Source: CAVPXC01 sp963709505
Lineage (GTDB): Bacteria > Chloroflexota > Anaerolineae > JAAEKA01
Assembly (NCBI GenBank): GCA_963709505.1
Contig: CAVPXC010000024.1
Coordinates: 1-64,000 of the forward strand
Direction of reading: 5' to 3'
Length of the DNA stretch: 64,000 nt
Shown here: positions 42,905 through 52,497 of the stretch, piece after piece
How the letters are laid out: each line of letters opens with the position of its first letter
Numbering within the stretch: the first letter of the stretch is position 1
Notes under the pieces: model-generated
What the model saw: the letters and a program-made list of their open reading frames with translations, nothing else
Database searches by the model: none
Told to the model about the DNA's origin: nothing
Made by a program: the position numbers and the translations under genes

Positions 42905-43221
42905 TTTGGGTGGACCTTCCGCCGCCTAGCCATCCTAACGAGCCAGACCGCCACCAAGACAGCGCCATAGGCGCCCAGTGCGAGCAGGCCGGTCGGGATG
43001 GTGATGAGCATGAACCACCCCATCACACCCATCCCATACAACTGCTGCCCCATATCTCGGCCGTTCACGATGCAGGGGTGTACCGAACCCTCGTCAACCT
43101 GGCAGCCATTGGCCGAAGCGATGGAACCGGCCACGGCTACCAGCACTGCGGGCCAAATGGTCCAGCCCAGAATCAGCAGGACGATGCCGATCAGCAGAAT
43201 ATTACGAATCCGGAATGACAT
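42901..43221 (-). CDS. Small conserved membrane protein
   Basis: 106 residues with an N-terminal transmembrane helix (ILLIGIVLLILGWTIWPAVL), an extracytoplasmic loop with two cysteines (ANGCQVDEGSVHPCIVNGRD), and a second hydrophobic region (GVMGWFMLITIPTGLLALGA and onward). The loop motif recurs in small membrane proteins of other phyla that I recognise only as hypothetical. The ATG at 43221 lies close to a GGAGCACAG sequence. Confidence 0.7.
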   Translation of the reverse strand: MSFRIRNILLIGIVLLILGWTIWPAVLVAVAGSIASANGCQVDEGSVHPCIVNGRDMGQQLYGMGVMGWFMLITIPTGLLALGAYGAVLVAVWLVRMARRRKVHPN

Positions 43222-43281
43222 GGATCTGTGCTCCTGTCTTGCGGATTGGACTGGTCGGCGCTGAATCCCCAGCGCAGCGAC

Positions 43282-44736
43282 CTACTCTCGCCGCTCCCAT
43301 TCACCCGGCGCCTTGCCCAGCGCCCGCCACTCGGGCGCCAGCGGCGTGACACCCAGCTCAGCCATGATGCGACGAGCGGTCAACCCAAGAATGGCTGTGA
43401 AGGTGGGGTAAGCAATCTGCAGCTCGGCTAACTGCTCCACCTGCATGGCGGCTGCCATGCCCGCCGCCATGACGTGCACGATCTCCAGCGCCTGCTCGCC
43501 AACCACGTGTGCGGCTACCAGACGGTGGGTCTCCCGATCCACGATCAGCTTGCAGAAGCCTTCGGTGCGACCGTCGATCACCGCCCGGTCCAGGTCGGCG
43601 TAGGGAGCCACGGCCACGGCCACGTCGCGTGTTTTACGCGCTTGCTCCTCGGTCGGACCAACGCTGGCATACTCGGGGTGGGTAAAGCCGCCGTGGGGTA
43701 CGATCTGATACTCCTTACGGCTAGCGCCGTTCAGCAGGGCGTTCTCGACGGCGATGCGCGCCTCGTAGCCGGCGCTTTGCACCAGCATCATGCGGCCGTC
43801 GATATCGCCGGCGGCGAAGATGTGCGGCGCCGAGGTACGGCAGGTGTCGTCGGCAAGGACGTAGCGGCCGTCCGTGTCGACGCCGGCCGCGGGGAGATTC
43901 AGTCCGCCCAGATTGCCTAGCCAGCCGGTAGACATCACTACCGCCTCGGCGACGAGCGTCTCGACGCCATTACCCAGTTTGTAGGTCAGAGCCAGGTCTT
44001 TTCCCTGGCGATCGATGCGCTCCAGGCCGCCGATGCTGGTGATGACGTCGATGCTGCGCCTTTCAAAGGCCTCACTCATCGTTTGGGACACCAGGCTGTC
44101 TTCGATGGTCAATATGCGCGGGGCTACGTCCAGTACGGTCACCTCGGACCCAAAAGCATTGAAAATGGTGGCAAGCTGGCAGCCGGTGGCCGCGCCGCCC
44201 ACAACAGCCACCGAGCGCGGTAGTTTCTGCAAGCGCCAGATGTCGCTGTGGGTCAGGGCCAGCTCCTCGCCGGGGAAGTCCAGCCGCCGGGCCCGGCCGC
44301 CGGCGCACAGGATGAAAGTACCCCCGTGGAACTGGCGGCCTTCGGGCACTTCGACAGTGTGCGGGTCCACGAAGCGCGCCTCGCCCACGCCAGCGTGGAC
44401 CTCTACGCCCGACGCCTCCAAGTGGGCAATGAGCTGTTTCTTCTCGTGCATCTCGTACACAATGGCTTGCGTGCGCGCCAGCAGACGTTGAAAGTCCAGT
44501 TCCGGCTGCGGCACGGTCATTCCATAGTCGGCGTATTGGCTGGTGTTGCTCATCAGCCGAGCAGCGCGCGCCAGGACGCGTGTTGGCACACAGCCGTCGT
44601 TCGTGCACGTGCCGCCCATGCTGCCGCGCTCGATCAGGGCCACGGACGCGCCCAGCTCTCTCGCGCGCAGCGCGGCAGTGGTTCCTGCCGGTCCGCCGCC
44701 GATGACGATGAGGTCGAAAGTTGGTGATTGGTTCAT
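43282..44736 (-). CDS. Mercuric reductase/lipoamide dehydrogenase-like flavoprotein
   Basis: 484 residues of the pyridine nucleotide-disulfide oxidoreductase class I family: FAD motif DLIVIGGGPAGTTAALRA, redox pair CTNDGC, NAD(P) motif VAVVGGAATGCQLATIFNAF, IFAAGDIDG and the dimerisation domain with HPEYASVG. The C-terminal catalytic His-Glu pair (usually HxHPTxxE) is replaced by AYPTFTAI, so the typical proton relay is absent and the substrate is probably not lipoamide. No heavy-metal domain or mer genes are near. The start at 44736 is chosen because the longer frame enters repeat DNA. Confidence 0.85.
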   Translation of the reverse strand: MNQSPTFDLIVIGGGPAGTTAALRARELGASVALIERGSMGGTCTNDGCVPTRVLARAARLMSNTSQYADYGMTVPQPELDFQRLLARTQAIVYEMHEKKQLIAHLEASGVEVHAGVGEARFVDPHTVEVPEGRQFHGGTFILCAGGRARRLDFPGEELALTHSDIWRLQKLPRSVAVVGGAATGCQLATIFNAFGSEVTVLDVAPRILTIEDSLVSQTMSEAFERRSIDVITSIGGLERIDRQGKDLALTYKLGNGVETLVAEAVVMSTGWLGNLGGLNLPAAGVDTDGRYVLADDTCRTSAPHIFAAGDIDGRMMLVQSAGYEARIAVENALLNGASRKEYQIVPHGGFTHPEYASVGPTEEQARKTRDVAVAVAPYADLDRAVIDGRTEGFCKLIVDRETHRLVAAHVVGEQALEIVHVMAAGMAAAMQVEQLAELQIAYPTFTAILGLTARRIMAELGVTPLAPEWRALGKAPGEWERRE

Positions 44737-44767
44737 TGGTAGATCGGTGGATTGGTAAGTTGGTAAG
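44731..44767. repeat. Short GATTGGT/TTGGTAAG word repeat
   Basis: GATTGGT and TTGGTAAGTTGGTAAGTT words, the same vocabulary as at 50010-50112, just upstream of the flavoprotein start and the phd/vapC promoter. Confidence 0.5.
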
Positions 44768-44779
44768 TTAAGGCAACTC

Positions 44780-44808
44780 TTGACAAGTGGATCAAGACGG
44801 GTTAAAAT
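44780..44808 (+). promoter_or_regulatory. phd/vapC promoter
   Basis: TTGACA (44780-44785), 17 bp, TAAAAT (44803-44808). The -10 box overlaps the operator that follows. Confidence 0.85.
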
Positions 44809-44826
44809 GGCTATCGAGATAGCCAT
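44807..44826 (+). promoter_or_regulatory. Operator palindrome for toxin-antitoxin autoregulation
   Basis: A perfect 20-bp palindrome, ATGGCTATC-GA-GATAGCCAT, covers the end of the -10 box and the expected transcription start, 12 nt before the antitoxin ATG. Its position is right for binding by the antitoxin or the antitoxin-toxin complex. Confidence 0.75.
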
Positions 44827-44838
44827 CTGGAGGTCAAT

Positions 44839-45117
44839 ATGATCAAAGAATATTCGATTGCCGAAGCTCGCAACCAATTCGCTGCCATTGTACACGATCT
44901 CAGGGCCAACCCTTTGATCCGGTTGACGCGCCGGGGCAAGCCGGTGGCAGTGTTGCTGGGCATCGAAGAATACGAACGCCTCTCAGCCGGCAGGACAGGC
45001 TTTTGGGAGACCTATGAAGCATTTCGAGAAGGAATCGACCTGGCGCAGCTGGATTTGGAGCCGGCGATCTTTGAAGGCTTGCGAGATCGTTCGCCGGGCC
45101 GGGAGATGACCTGGTGA
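44839..45117 (+). CDS. Phd/YefM-family antitoxin
   Basis: 92 residues. The Phd fold is visible at the N-terminus (YSIAEARNQFAAIVHDLRAN, RLTRRGKPVAVLLGIEEYER), which binds DNA, followed by a helical acidic tail that would cap the toxin. GGAGG lies 6 nt before the ATG. The stop overlaps the vapC GTG start. It is likely autoregulated through the palindrome at 44807-44826. Confidence 0.9.
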   Translation: MIKEYSIAEARNQFAAIVHDLRANPLIRLTRRGKPVAVLLGIEEYERLSAGRTGFWETYEAFREGIDLAQLDLEPAIFEGLRDRSPGREMTW

Positions 45118-45533
45118 CCCTGCGCTACCTCCTCGATACAAACATCCTGGCGGAACCGCTACGCCTCCAGCCCAACGCCAGGATTCTGGAACATCTGCAG
45201 CGCTACCAGGATGAAATCGCCATTGCCGCTGTGGTCTGGCATGAGATGTGGTTTGGATGCTATCGCTTGCCGCTTTCTGCCAAACGGTCAGCCATCGAGA
45301 CGTATCTGACCCAGGTGGTGGCGCCAAGCATTCTGATCTTGCCCTACGACCAAGAGGCAGCCAGCTGGCATGCCGCGGAACGCGCTCGGCTCACTTCTGT
45401 GGGCAAAACACCACCTTTTGCCGACGGGATGATTGCCGCCGTTGCCAAAACCAATAACCTCGTGCTGGTCACGATAAATCTCGACGATTTTCGTGAGTTT
45501 CAGGAGCTACAACTCGAAAGCTGGCAAGATTGA
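45114..45533 (+). CDS. vapC: VapC-type PIN-domain ribonuclease toxin
   Basis: 139 residues, intact. The acidic residues are in YLLDTNILAEPL, AVVWHEMWFG (Glu), PFADGMIAAVAKTNNL (Asp) and INLDDF. VapC toxins cut tRNA or rRNA when free of antitoxin. It starts with GTG overlapping the antitoxin stop by 4 nt. It is the only apparently functional PIN toxin of the three in this region. Confidence 0.9.
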   Translation: MTLRYLLDTNILAEPLRLQPNARILEHLQRYQDEIAIAAVVWHEMWFGCYRLPLSAKRSAIETYLTQVVAPSILILPYDQEAASWHAAERARLTSVGKTPPFADGMIAAVAKTNNLVLVTINLDDFREFQELQLESWQD

Positions 45534-45668
45534 CTTTCTGCGGTTACTTACAGCGAATGGTTCCTGCCACCAATCTGCACCGAGATTCTTCGCTGGCAGT
45601 GGGTCTGTGATGACCATTGTGTGATAGACATTGTGATGTGCACTGACAACACTGGCCTTTGGACCCGT

Positions 45669-46481
45669 TCAGAGTGACGATATGGATGGCTTGCGACAGA
45701 TAAAGACCAGCGTCCCTGTGTGCTGCGGACCAAAGTCCTCGTCGGTGTAATCGCCCTTAACCTGCACGTCGGTAAAGCCCGCCAAGCACAGCATCAGCAG
45801 CATCTCCTTCTTGAAGTACCAATGGTTCTGGCCGGCGTGAATCTCCTCTTGCAGAAGCAACTCGCCATCGGATAGGCGGTAGCGCCGCTCCTCGCAGCTA
45901 GTCTGCTCCACGGGATCGACGGCGGTCATGCGCCGTTCGACCACCAGGCGCCGCTGGTCACCCAACTCTTTGACAACGTGGGGCTTCCACTCAGTCGGAT
46001 AGAGGCGTTCTTGCTCCGGCCTATTGTAGTCGTAGTCGCCCCAATCGCCGAAATAGACGTTGAAGGCCAGCACGCCGCCGGGCAGCAAGTGGTGGTGGAA
46101 GCGGCGCAGCGCCTCCAGGGCGTTTTCTTGCCCCATGACACAGGTGAAGCTGCCGCAGGGCACGTAGATGCAGGCGTAGCGCTTGGGCAAGTCCAAAGCT
46201 TGCATCGGCTGGCAGTACAGCACGGGGGATAACCCTTCAGCCTCGGCCTTCTGCCTGCACACCGCCAGCATATCGGCGGCGCTGTCCACGCCCTCGACCG
46301 CCAGCCCGGCCAGCAGATAGCGCCGCAACAGCCGGCCTGCGCCGCAGGCCACGTCAAGAGCCAAGCCATCGGCTTGCTCGACGATGCGCTTGTAGAAGTC
46401 GTGATCCCAAGCCGGGTCGTCATAGGCTGACCAGTGCAAAGCTGCCAAGCCGGAGTACATGTCGATCTCGTCGAAAGTCAT
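45669..46481 (-). CDS. SAM-dependent methyltransferase
   Basis: 270 residues of the class I fold: motif I LALDVACGAGRLLRRYLLAG, motif II VEGVDSAADML, motif III ACIYVPCGSFTCV and a beta-rich C-terminal half. It probably methylates a small molecule; the substrate is not evident. I use the ATG at 46481 (TFDEIDMYSGLAALHWSAYD). It follows the phosphotransferase-like gene in the same direction with 29 nt between them, so they may act together, e.g. in modifying one compound. Confidence 0.8.
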   Translation of the reverse strand: MTFDEIDMYSGLAALHWSAYDDPAWDHDFYKRIVEQADGLALDVACGAGRLLRRYLLAGLAVEGVDSAADMLAVCRQKAEAEGLSPVLYCQPMQALDLPKRYACIYVPCGSFTCVMGQENALEALRRFHHHLLPGGVLAFNVYFGDWGDYDYNRPEQERLYPTEWKPHVVKELGDQRRLVVERRMTAVDPVEQTSCEERRYRLSDGELLLQEEIHAGQNHWYFKKEMLLMLCLAGFTDVQVKGDYTDEDFGPQHTGTLVFICRKPSISSL

Positions 46482-46510
46482 TGGTTCTCTCCTGGTTTTC
46501 ATTGGTTTTC

Positions 46511-47638
46511 TTACCAAAGCGCGCGGCAATTCAGATCGTCACAGGCGGTTAGTGATCGCTGGAGCATCGGCAGCCAGACGTGAACCCAGCGCTCGTTCAC
46601 GCCGCCTCGACAGAACTCCGTGGCTATGGTGACGCCCATCGGCACGCACACTCTGTAATCGTCCACCAGTTGCTCCCATGAATAATCAGGCACGCCGTTC
46701 CGGACGAGATGCGCGTGATAGTGTCTCAGGATGGGCATTTCGCATTGTCTGCGTGTTTCAGTCGGCCAATCCAGTACGATGGCATAGGCGAGATCATACA
46801 CACCCAGCCAGGTCGTGAGACTCCAGTTGAAGGGTTGGCGGTCGATGAGATAGATGGGGCGATCGCCATGGCGTGGTATCAGAATGTTGGGCTGGCCGGC
46901 ATCCCCGTGAATCAGGGTAAAGCCAATGGGATCATCGGTTCGCCTGATGAGGGTCTCGGGATACTTTGCGTACAGCTCGCGCATCGTCTCCGGCCAGTGT
47001 GGCTTCAACTCCGAAGAGAAACGGCTGAGGATGTGATCAACCCCCGGCTCACCCATGGCGACGAAATTCCGAATGTGGCCCTGGCTGTGCATGGACGCGC
47101 CTGCTTCGGCAAGCCGCTGTGCGCCCCACCAACGGGCGTGCAGGGCGGCCAGCGCCTCGGCGAGAGCCAAACCATGTTCGAGGGTAGGCGCTTTCGCTGT
47201 CGCTGCGACATGGGTTTCCGAAACGTCGTCCAAGAGGAGGTGATACCGGTTGAGATCTTTCGAATAGACAGCATCGTAACAACGGACAAGCGGGGCAGTT
47301 GCCACGTCCAAGTAATCGCGGGTGTAATAGGTGACTTCCAACTCGTCAAACAACTCGTCATCATCCACAGCGGTGTCGACCATCTTCAGGAACAGCCGTA
47401 GGGGAAGTGAGCCTTGGGCGTCGTTGAGGTATCTCACGATCAAGTTAGCGTTGGTTGACCAATTCCCTTGCCCGGTGCCCAGTTCAACAGATGCCACGGA
47501 GCCGCGGGTCAATGCGCCGCTGCGGCGGAGAACAGCCGTCAGCCACGCAGGCGTCACCTGGTCCAGGGTGGTAATCACATCGTCACGCATGTCGCAAACA
47601 CAATCCTTTGTACCAAATTCTATCAGCCGAACACTCAT
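46511..47638 (-). CDS. Aminoglycoside-phosphotransferase/EcKinase-like kinase
   Basis: 375 residues of the protein-kinase-like phosphotransferase fold: TGQGNWSTNANLIVRYL and an LFLKMV lysine in the N-lobe, LLLDDVSETH as hinge, the catalytic loop LIHGDAGQPNIL (HGDxxxxN) and the metal Asp in YLIDRQPF. Such enzymes phosphorylate antibiotics or small metabolites. Two starts are possible: ATG 47638 or ATG 47590 (RDDVITTLDQVTPAWLTAVL), the latter fitting the family N-terminus better. It is followed by the methyltransferase gene. Confidence 0.8.
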   Translation of the reverse strand: MSVRLIEFGTKDCVCDMRDDVITTLDQVTPAWLTAVLRRSGALTRGSVASVELGTGQGNWSTNANLIVRYLNDAQGSLPLRLFLKMVDTAVDDDELFDELEVTYYTRDYLDVATAPLVRCYDAVYSKDLNRYHLLLDDVSETHVAATAKAPTLEHGLALAEALAALHARWWGAQRLAEAGASMHSQGHIRNFVAMGEPGVDHILSRFSSELKPHWPETMRELYAKYPETLIRRTDDPIGFTLIHGDAGQPNILIPRHGDRPIYLIDRQPFNWSLTTWLGVYDLAYAIVLDWPTETRRQCEMPILRHYHAHLVRNGVPDYSWEQLVDDYRVCVPMGVTIATEFCRGGVNERWVHVWLPMLQRSLTACDDLNCRALW

Positions 47639-47671
47639 CCAACATAACGTTAGCTAAACTCAATGGCATGG

Positions 47672-47680
47672 TGGTATAAT
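47672..47680 (+). promoter_or_regulatory. Extended -10 element upstream of the DUF6036 pair
   Basis: TGGTATAAT at 47672-47680, 46 nt before the ATG at 47727. No good -35 box is seen, as is common with extended -10 promoters. Confidence 0.55.
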
Positions 47681-47726
47681 TCCTGCACAACGCACCATCT
47701 ACCAGTCCTTGGCGAGTAGTTGTGAA

Positions 47727-48272
47727 ATGACAAACGTTACATTGTTGCCAGAAATCGATCTTCGGGATGACATAGCCCTTGTAGCTGCGTTAGCAGCGCA
47801 GGACGTGCGTCATTTGTCGGTCGCCGAGCCGGTTTCATCTTACGCAGCTATCGATGTCACGACCTTGATAGCCCACCTCGCCGGCCATTCTGACCCACGC
47901 CTGCGCGAAGCGCTGATTCCGTTCTTCCTGCGCCATTCTGACCTGGCCGAACAAGTGCCGGGGCTGGTTCAGCGACTAGAGCCGGCGGCGGCTGATGCAC
48001 TGCGTCACTTTTACACGGCTGCGGTCTACCTCCAGCGGCTTTGGCTGAGCACGTTGCGCATGCATCTAGGCAGCTTTGCCTTATTGCCCGACCACTTCGG
48101 CCAGGCGTATTATCATCTTCCTGCGCCTGACGTGAAGTTTGGCGAAGCGGGCTTGCGCGCTCTCGCCGCGCTTAACGAAGGTAAGACCGGCCTCGACTGG
48201 CTGAGCGTCTATGAGTTGACGATGAACCTATTCTTGCAGCAGCTCAGTTTGGAGCAACACTACCATGGCTGA
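47727..48272 (+). CDS. Helical partner of DUF6036 nucleotidyltransferase
   Basis: 181 residues from the ATG at 47727, mostly helical (VTTLIAHLAGHSDPRLREAL, AADALRHFYTAAVYLQRLWL). It overlaps the following gene by 8 nt. Pairs of this kind (a helical protein plus DUF6036) are frequent in Chloroflexota and cyanobacteria and look like toxin-antitoxin or defence modules, but no mechanism is known to me. Confidence 0.7.
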   Translation: MTNVTLLPEIDLRDDIALVAALAAQDVRHLSVAEPVSSYAAIDVTTLIAHLAGHSDPRLREALIPFFLRHSDLAEQVPGLVQRLEPAAADALRHFYTAAVYLQRLWLSTLRMHLGSFALLPDHFGQAYYHLPAPDVKFGEAGLRALAALNEGKTGLDWLSVYELTMNLFLQQLSLEQHYHG

Positions 48273-48819
48273 GAACCTGGTTGACGCGTGGACACTGGAA
48301 ACTTTCCTGCAACACTTGGGGCAATGCTTTCATCACCAGGCCGCGCTCTATCTGGTGGGCGGAACCTCGCTGCTGCTGGCCGTGGGCAAAATGAGCACCT
48401 TCGATATCAACGTCCAGTTCCAGACTGAAAATCAACATTACTCCGAGTTCATCCGCTGTCTGCGCACGGTGAGCCGGGAGCTGGGCATCCCGGTCGAGCT
48501 GGCATCGCCTGAGCAGTTCATCCCGCTACCGGCAGGGTTTCAGGATCGACGACAATTCGTCGGCCGTTACGGATCGCTGGATGTTTTCCATTTCGATTTC
48601 TACTCCATTGCTCTGGCCAAAGTCCACCGCGGCAATGAGAAGGATTTCGACGATGTCCTGCGCATGGTCCAGACCGGCTTGATCAGCATCACTGTGGTCG
48701 AATCCTACCTGGAGCAGATTCTTCCCGACTACGAGTTTTACCAGCCCAGCGCCGACCCGGCTTTGTTTCGTCGCAAGTTCGAATTGTTGAAGGAAAGGCT
48801 CACGCTTGCCGACCTCTAG
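48265..48819 (+). CDS. DUF6036-family nucleotidyltransferase-like protein
   Basis: 184 residues. The nucleotidyltransferase motif is YLVGGTSLLLAVGKMSTFDI followed by N: GGT/S plus D-I-N where D-I-D is usual, so one metal ligand may be changed. A later FHFDFYSIALAKVHRGNEKD block with a conserved Lys-Asp fits the family. It overlaps its partner gene by 8 nt. Confidence 0.75.
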   Translation: MAENLVDAWTLETFLQHLGQCFHHQAALYLVGGTSLLLAVGKMSTFDINVQFQTENQHYSEFIRCLRTVSRELGIPVELASPEQFIPLPAGFQDRRQFVGRYGSLDVFHFDFYSIALAKVHRGNEKDFDDVLRMVQTGLISITVVESYLEQILPDYEFYQPSADPALFRRKFELLKERLTLADL

Positions 48820-49295
48820 TTCCTAGGGAAAATCGACTGAGCATCGTACTTCTTGCGGAAAAAGCAGCGGTCGATGCCGCAGAGCGCGGGTAATGTTCAG
48901 CCAAGGCGGTCGCAGTTTGGCCGAAGAATCGGCGGTAGGCGGCATGGTCACTCATAGTATCGTGGGCCAAATGCTGAGCTGCTCTGGCGGCATCCCATCG
49001 GTAGCGGGAATCTCCTGTACCGAACGCATAGATTCGACGGTCAGCGCATCATTGCTTCACCAATCAATGCTATTAAACGTCATTAGCACGCATTTTCGCG
49101 CCTGCCTAGCGCGTCAGCAAACCCAATACCAGCCCGTAGACCGCATCGCAGGCACCATGTTTCCGCACCGAAAGGTTCTTGCTTTGAGTCATTTCGACCT
49201 CATCTTTCATCCGAGGCTGTCAGCACTCTGCTGGCTGACAGCCCCTCTGACCCTCGATATGTTCTGATCTTCTGACCCTCTGATCCTCTGATCCT
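48820..49295. other. 476-nt stretch without a supported gene
   Basis: Open frames here are short and lack motifs. The right end (49246-49297) is a CTGACCCTCTGATCCTCTGA word repeat that runs up to the stop of the convergent cupredoxin-like fragment. Confidence 0.55.
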
Positions 49296-49822
49296 CTACT
49301 CCGTCACCGTCAACGTCCGAACCATCCCGTGCTCGGCGTGTGACACAGGCGGCGTAGCGCCAAAGTCGGGCAGGAAACACAGCACCGTATACTCGCCGGC
49401 CGGCAGGTCGAAGGTGGCCCAGGCCTTTTCGCCGGCGCCCATGGGCGCCCAGAAGGCCACGTCCTCGTAGGGCGGCGGGCCCTCCGGCGGCTGCTCCTGG
49501 CTCATCATGGCAAGCACGTCATCTACTGCGACGCCCTCGTTGAGCTTGACGATGGCCATCTCGTGCCATTGGGCGCCTTTGTTTTCGATCTTCCAGGTGT
49601 GCGCGCCGGCTTTGATCTGGTCAGGCAGCACGAAGTTGAAGTCGACCAAGTCGGCGTTAACGTCAGACTGCGGGCGGTGCGGCGGCAGATCTGCTGTCGG
49701 CGTTGACGACAAAGCTTGCGGTCTGGGGCGGGCCTGCACCGAAGTCCAGGATGATGTGGTTTCCCGGCTTTAGGTCATAAACCACAGCCTGCCTGGCGCC
49801 CGGCGCAGCTTGCCCTGCTCTA
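49296..49822 (-). pseudogene. Cupredoxin-like protein, 5'-truncated and frameshifted
   Basis: The C-terminal domain is a plastocyanin-like fold (VDFNFVLPDQIKAGAHTWKI, QWHEMAIVKL, LPAGEYTVLCFLPDFG, HAEHGMVRTLTV) with the His and Met residues expected of a copper or similar site. A short end of a preceding repeat (VVYDLKPGNHIILDFG) is joined through a 1-nt shift near 49673. Coding similarity ends at about 49822, where a plus-strand TPR fragment begins, so the start and signal peptide are lost. Confidence 0.75.
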
Positions 49823-50017
49823 GCGTTATGTAGAGTACATGGAGATCGCCACCGCGAGGCCGCCCTGCTCAATAATTCGGCCGAGCTGCTGCATGCCAAT
49901 GGGCAAACCGAGGAGGCTATGGCGCACCTAAAGCAGGCTGTGGCAATCTTCGCCGAAATCGGGGAAAGTGAGAGCCTGCCCCAGCGGCCGGAGGTTTGGA
50001 AGCTGGTAGAGTGGTAA
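49817..50017 (+). pseudogene. C-terminal fragment of a TPR protein
   Basis: Reading from about 49817, the frame encodes LALCRVHGDRHREAALLNNS, AELLHANGQTEEAMAHLKQA and VAIFAEIGESE, ending EVWKLVEW and a stop. This is the typical last TPR unit and end of large ATPase/TPR regulators in Chloroflexota. Everything upstream is missing. It abuts the minus-strand cupredoxin fragment head to head, marking a recombination joint. Confidence 0.8.
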
Positions 50018-50112
50018 ATTGGTAGACTGGTAGAGTGGTAAATTGGTAGACTGGTAGATTGGTTCAAGCATACCAGGCTATCAATCTAAGACTCCACAAT
50101 CCACCAATCTAC
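50010..50112. repeat. Word-type inverted repeat (TGGTAGA / AATTGGTAGACTGG)
   Basis: TGGTAAATTGGTAGACTGGT words twice in one direction, then CAATCCACCAATCTACCACA in the other. It lies between the TPR fragment and nadE and touches the end of both. Confidence 0.75.
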
Positions 50113-50116
50113 CACA

Positions 50117-52126
<2,010 letters not shown>

Positions 52127-52283
52127 CGAAGACCATTCCTTCCAGGTGGAGACTGTGACCATCTCTTGCTGCAAGTCTACCCGAGCACGGGCAAGGATGG
52201 CAAATCACCGGCCGCATCGACGAAGACCGAGGCGCTACAGCATTCCAAGAACCATTTGACCGTCGCTCATTCTGCATAATCCA

Positions 52284-52292
52284 TGGTATAAT
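52284..52292 (+). promoter_or_regulatory. Extended -10 promoter for the SH3/M23 gene
   Basis: TGGTATAAT (-10 at 52287-52292) in the 371-nt gap between nadE and the large plus-strand gene, about 200 nt before its ATG. The rest of the gap shows no gene. Confidence 0.55.
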
Positions 52293-52497
52293 TACGGTAA
52301 CATTGAAATCGCCGTTAGCGCTGCCTGGCGTACGCTATGCTAAATCCGGCAATGGCATGCATGCCAATAATTGGGGACCAAACACCTCGATTTTCCAGAC
52401 TGGCAAGAAAGTTCAGAAGCTTACGTTTAATATGGTATAGAAAGCAGTCTGCGGTTTCTCAGCAGATAAGTGATCGACTAGCAAGGAGACCTGTGCT

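Noticed and set aside
43282..44736. Mercury resistance operon
   Set aside because: There is no MerR, MerT/P or MerB and no heavy-metal domain, and the enzyme's C-terminal motif is atypical.
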